Assembly (NCBI RefSeq): GCF_000425065.1
Contig: NZ_AULB01000029.1
Location: forward strand, 1-64,000
DNA: 64,000 nucleotides
Source of the DNA: Actinomadura rifamycini DSM 43936
GTDB lineage: Bacteria; Actinomycetota; Actinomycetes; Streptosporangiales; Streptosporangiaceae
Direction of reading: 5' to 3'
Part shown: one piece after another, positions 61,885 to 64,000 of the stretch
Layout: each line of letters starts with the position of its first letter
Numbering within the stretch: the stretch's first letter is position 1
Position numbers and translations under genes: made by a program
Notes under the pieces: generated by a model
Seen by the model: only the letters and a program-made list of their open reading frames with translations
Databases searched by the model: none
Told to the model about the DNA's origin: nothing

Positions 61885-61919
61885 AGACAACCTCGTTGAC
61901 TATATAGACAACCTCATTG
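61885..61919. promoter_or_regulatory. Direct and inverted repeats, candidate MarR operators
   Basis: AGACAACCTCGTTG (61885-61898) and AGACAACCTCATTG (61906-61919) are direct repeats 21 bp apart. Between them GTTGACTATATAGACAAC (61895-61912) is an 18-bp near-palindrome. All lie in the divergent MarR/cupin gap. Confidence 0.7.
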
Positions 61920-61940
61920 CCTAACTTAGGGGATGCCCCC

Positions 61941-62360
61941 ATGACTCTCGTCCGCGATGCCGAAGCCCGCCGCACCGAAACCCCGAACGGGACGATGACC
62001 ACGTTCGCCACCCCCACCCAGGGCGGCACCGCCGGGCTCGCCGTCTGGCGCGTCGACGTCCTCCCCGGGAAGACCGGCCCCCGGCACGCCTTCGACACCG
62101 AGCAGGTCTGGACGTTCCTGGACGGCGCGGCCACCGTCGACGTCGGCGGCCGCACGGAGCGCGTCGGCCCCGGCGACACGCTCGTCCTGCCCGCCGACGT
62201 CGCCCGGCAGATGACCGCCGGCGCGGAGACCGGCTTCACCGCCGTCGTCGCCGCGCCCGCCGGCTGCCTCGTCTACGACCCGGACGCGCTCGTGGACGAC
62301 ACCAAGTGCGACATCGCGCCGCAGGGGGACGAGCGCCTCGTCCCGCCCTGGGCGCGGTGA
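61941..62360 (+). CDS. Cupin domain protein
   Basis: A 139-residue single-domain cupin: GPRHAFDTEQVWTFLDGAATVDVGG supplies motif 1 (His/Glu-type ligands) and PGDTLVLPADVARQMTAG motif 2. Such small beta-barrels bind metal and act as oxygenases, isomerases or sensors; no substrate can be inferred. It is divergent from the MarR gene that probably represses it. Confidence 0.85.
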   Translation: MTLVRDAEARRTETPNGTMTTFATPTQGGTAGLAVWRVDVLPGKTGPRHAFDTEQVWTFLDGAATVDVGGRTERVGPGDTLVLPADVARQMTAGAETGFTAVVAAPAGCLVYDPDALVDDTKCDIAPQGDERLVPPWAR

Positions 62361-62388
62361 CGGCCGTCCGGCCCGTCCGGACCCGGGG

Positions 62389-63036
62389 CTAACCGGCGTT
62401 CAGGTAGGCCAGGACGGCCAGGACGCGCCGGTTGTCGTCCTCCGACGGGGGCAGCCCGAGCTTGCCGAAGATGCTGTTCGTGTGCTTGCTGACCGCCTTC
62501 TCGGTGACGAACATCCGCGCGGCGATCGCCGCGTTCGTCCGTCCCTCGGCCATCAGCCCGAGCACCTCGCGCTCGCGGGGGGTCAGCGCCTGCAGCGGCT
62601 CCTCGCGGGCGTGCCGGGTGAGCAGCTGGGCGACGACGTCCGGGTCGAGGGCGGTGCCGCCGTCGGCGACCCGGCGCACCGCCTCGACGAACTGCTTCAC
62701 GTCCGACACCCGGTCCTTGAGCAGGTAGCCGATGCCGCCGCCGCGGTCGGACAGCAGCTCCCGCGCGTACAGCTGCTCGACGTGCTGCGACAGCACCAGC
62801 ACCGGCAGGCCGGGGATCTTCCGCCGCGCGTCCAGCGCCGCCTTCAGCCCCTCGTCGGTGAACGTCGGCGGCAGCCGGACGTCCACCACCGCGACGTCCG
62901 GCCGGTGCGTCGTCAGCGCCCGCAGCAGCGACGGGCCGTTGTCGACCGCCTCGACCACCTCGAAGCCGAACGCCTCGAGGATCCTGATCAGGCCGTCCCG
63001 GAGGAGGGCGAGGTCCTCGGCGATGACAACGCGCAC
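62389..63036 (-). CDS. LuxR-family response regulator
   Basis: A 215-residue regulator with a receiver domain (IAEDLALLRDG, phospho-Asp in VAVVDVRLPPTFTDEG, Lys in YLLKDRV) and LuxR HTH (LTPREREVLGLMAEGRTNAAIA ... KAVSKHTNSIFGKLG). The PPTFTDEG loop is typical of actinomycete regulators paired with Sensor-domain kinases. The GTG start at 63036 lies inside the kinase gene's 3' end, so the two overlap by 49 bp. Confidence 0.92.
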   Translation of the reverse strand: MRVVIAEDLALLRDGLIRILEAFGFEVVEAVDNGPSLLRALTTHRPDVAVVDVRLPPTFTDEGLKAALDARRKIPGLPVLVLSQHVEQLYARELLSDRGGGIGYLLKDRVSDVKQFVEAVRRVADGGTALDPDVVAQLLTRHAREEPLQALTPREREVLGLMAEGRTNAAIAARMFVTEKAVSKHTNSIFGKLGLPPSEDDNRRVLAVLAYLNAG

Positions 63037-63998
63037 GGCAGCTCCATGGTCACGACGGTCGGGCCTCCGGTCGGGCTCGTCACCGCCATGGTCCCATCGA
63101 ACGCGGCCAGCCGGCGCTCGATCCCGCGCAGCCCGCTGCCGCCCGCCGGGTCCGCCCCGCCCGTCCCGTCGTCCCCGACGATCACGAGCAGGCGGGCGCC
63201 GTCGTGCTCCACCTGCACCCAGGCGCGCCGCGCGGCCGAGTGCTTCACCACGTTGGCGAGGGTCTCGGCGACCGCGAAGTAGGCCGCCGACTCCACCGGG
63301 GCGTCGGCGCGGCCGGGCAGCCCGATCCGCACGTCCACCGGCAGCGGCAGGGTCAGCGCCAGCGCCGCCACCGCGCCCTCCAGCCCCCGCTCGGCCAGCA
63401 CCGGCGGATGGATGCCCCGCACCAGGTCGCGCAGCTCCGTCAGCGCGGTGCCGCCCGCCTCCCGCGCCTCGGCGAGCAGCTTCGCGGCCGTCTCCGGGTC
63501 GTGCTTCAGCATCTCCTCCGCCAGCCCGATGTTCATGCTCAGCGCGACCAGCCGCGCCTGCGCGCCGTCGTGCAGGTCGCGCTCGATCCGGCGCAGCTCG
63601 GCGGCCGACGCGTCCACCGTCTCCGACCGCGTCTCGGTGAGCCGCTCCACCCGCGCGGCCAGCGCGCCCCGCGTCGGCGCGAGCAGCGACCGGCAGAACA
63701 GCGCGTGCCCCTTGAGGAAGGCCGTCCCCGCCGGGACCGACACCGCGACGAGCGCCGCGCCGAGCACGATCGTCCCGGCGAAGCCGAGCGCGCCCCAGTC
63801 GTCCAGCATCCAGAACGGGCCCCAGCCGTAGTCGATCACCTGCGCCAGCCACGGCGCGACGAGCACGCCCTCCAGCCCGTACACGGTCAGCCCGCCGCCG
63901 AGGACCCCGAGGACGAGCCCGAGCGGGGCGTTCAGCAGCGCCCACAGCAGGTCGCGCCACGTCGCCGGGTCGCCGAGCAGCCACCCCAGCCGCCGCCA
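62988..63998 (-). CDS. Sensor histidine kinase (partial)
   Basis: The frame runs off the right edge, so the start is not visible; 336 residues are seen. There is a membrane region of a Sensor-type N-terminus (GTIVLGAALVAVSVPAGTAFLKGHALFCRSLLAP), then HisKA_3 (RRIERDLHDGAQARLVALSMNI with the phospho-His) and the ATPase domain (AYFAVAETLANVVKHSAA, GDDGTGGADP, GLRGIERRLAAF). It pairs with the overlapping response regulator. Confidence 0.9.
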   Translation of the reverse strand, partial: WRRLGWLLGDPATWRDLLWALLNAPLGLVLGVLGGGLTVYGLEGVLVAPWLAQVIDYGWGPFWMLDDWGALGFAGTIVLGAALVAVSVPAGTAFLKGHALFCRSLLAPTRGALAARVERLTETRSETVDASAAELRRIERDLHDGAQARLVALSMNIGLAEEMLKHDPETAAKLLAEAREAGGTALTELRDLVRGIHPPVLAERGLEGAVAALALTLPLPVDVRIGLPGRADAPVESAAYFAVAETLANVVKHSAARRAWVQVEHDGARLLVIVGDDGTGGADPAGGSGLRGIERRLAAFDGTMAVTSPTGGPTVVTMELPCALSSPRTSPSSGTA

Positions 63999-64000
63999 CG

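Overview
The window is very GC-rich, has extreme third-position GC, is full of 4-bp ATGA/GTGA gene overlaps and uses many GTG and TTG starts. The gene content fits an actinomycete: an FprB-type ferredoxin reductase, a mycofactocin-type SDR, an RsbU-like phosphatase, LuxR-type two-component pairs, a CBM2/FnIII/GH18 chitinase and an N-type truncated haemoglobin. A Streptosporangiales (Actinomadura-like) host is a reasonable guess, but that is inference. I see no prophage, insertion sequence, CRISPR array or replication origin.

1-4.8 kb is selenium metabolism. It holds the end of selB, selD coupled to it, and a convergent formate dehydrogenase gene that is read correctly only if an in-frame TGA is decoded as selenocysteine; a bacterial SECIS hairpin follows that TGA. 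4.8-16.4 kb is mixed: a secreted alpha/beta hydrolase, a SalK-like protein, two divergent metal-binding helical proteins (ferritin-like and haemerythrin), a GAF-PP2C phosphatase, MarR and double-Lrp regulators, an M20 amidohydrolase plus MFS operon, and a DUF4184 membrane protein. 16.5-20.9 kb has an AurF-like di-iron oxygenase followed by its probable FprB-type reductase, a divergent TetR gene with an operator-like palindrome, and a THUMP methyltransferase.

20.9-31.8 kb is a coherent ten-gene sugar operon: ribose-type ABC importer, two dehydrogenases, a DUF4380 protein, galactonate dehydratase, KDG-type kinase, KDPGal-type aldolase and SMP-30 lactonase. A GntR gene and an AT-rich palindrome face it. 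Together they make an oxidative (De Ley-Doudoroff type) hexose route. 31.9-32.8 kb is a decaying patch: an intact DUF6247 antitoxin-like gene, a toxin-like frame broken by a TAG codon, and a cyclase remnant.

32.8-45.0 kb holds two divergent catabolic operons. The left one has a class III CoA-transferase, an MFS transporter, an amidohydrolase, a thiolase-like protein, a DUF35-type OB protein and a TetR regulator. The right one has a mycofactocin-type SDR, an aldehyde dehydrogenase, a P450, a ferredoxin and an acyl-CoA ligase. They look like one pathway for an unknown hydrophobic or acidic carbon source. 45.0-51.9 kb is signalling and stress: a NarL-type two-component pair, an orphan TrkA-C protein, a DksA-like protein, a hotdog thioesterase, an XRE regulator with a divergent alcohol dehydrogenase, truncated haemoglobin and a small membrane protein. 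52.4-52.7 kb has tRNA-Gly(TCC) and tRNA-Pro(TGG).

52.7-64 kb contains another alcohol dehydrogenase, an alanyl-tRNA synthetase that looks like a divergent paralogue with a structured leader and an overlapping small ORF, a zinc-ribbon protein, a HAD hydrolase, a two-gene unit with an AbiEii-like nucleotidyltransferase, the chitinase with a perfect promoter palindrome, a MarR/cupin pair with repeated operators, and a two-component pair cut by the window edge.
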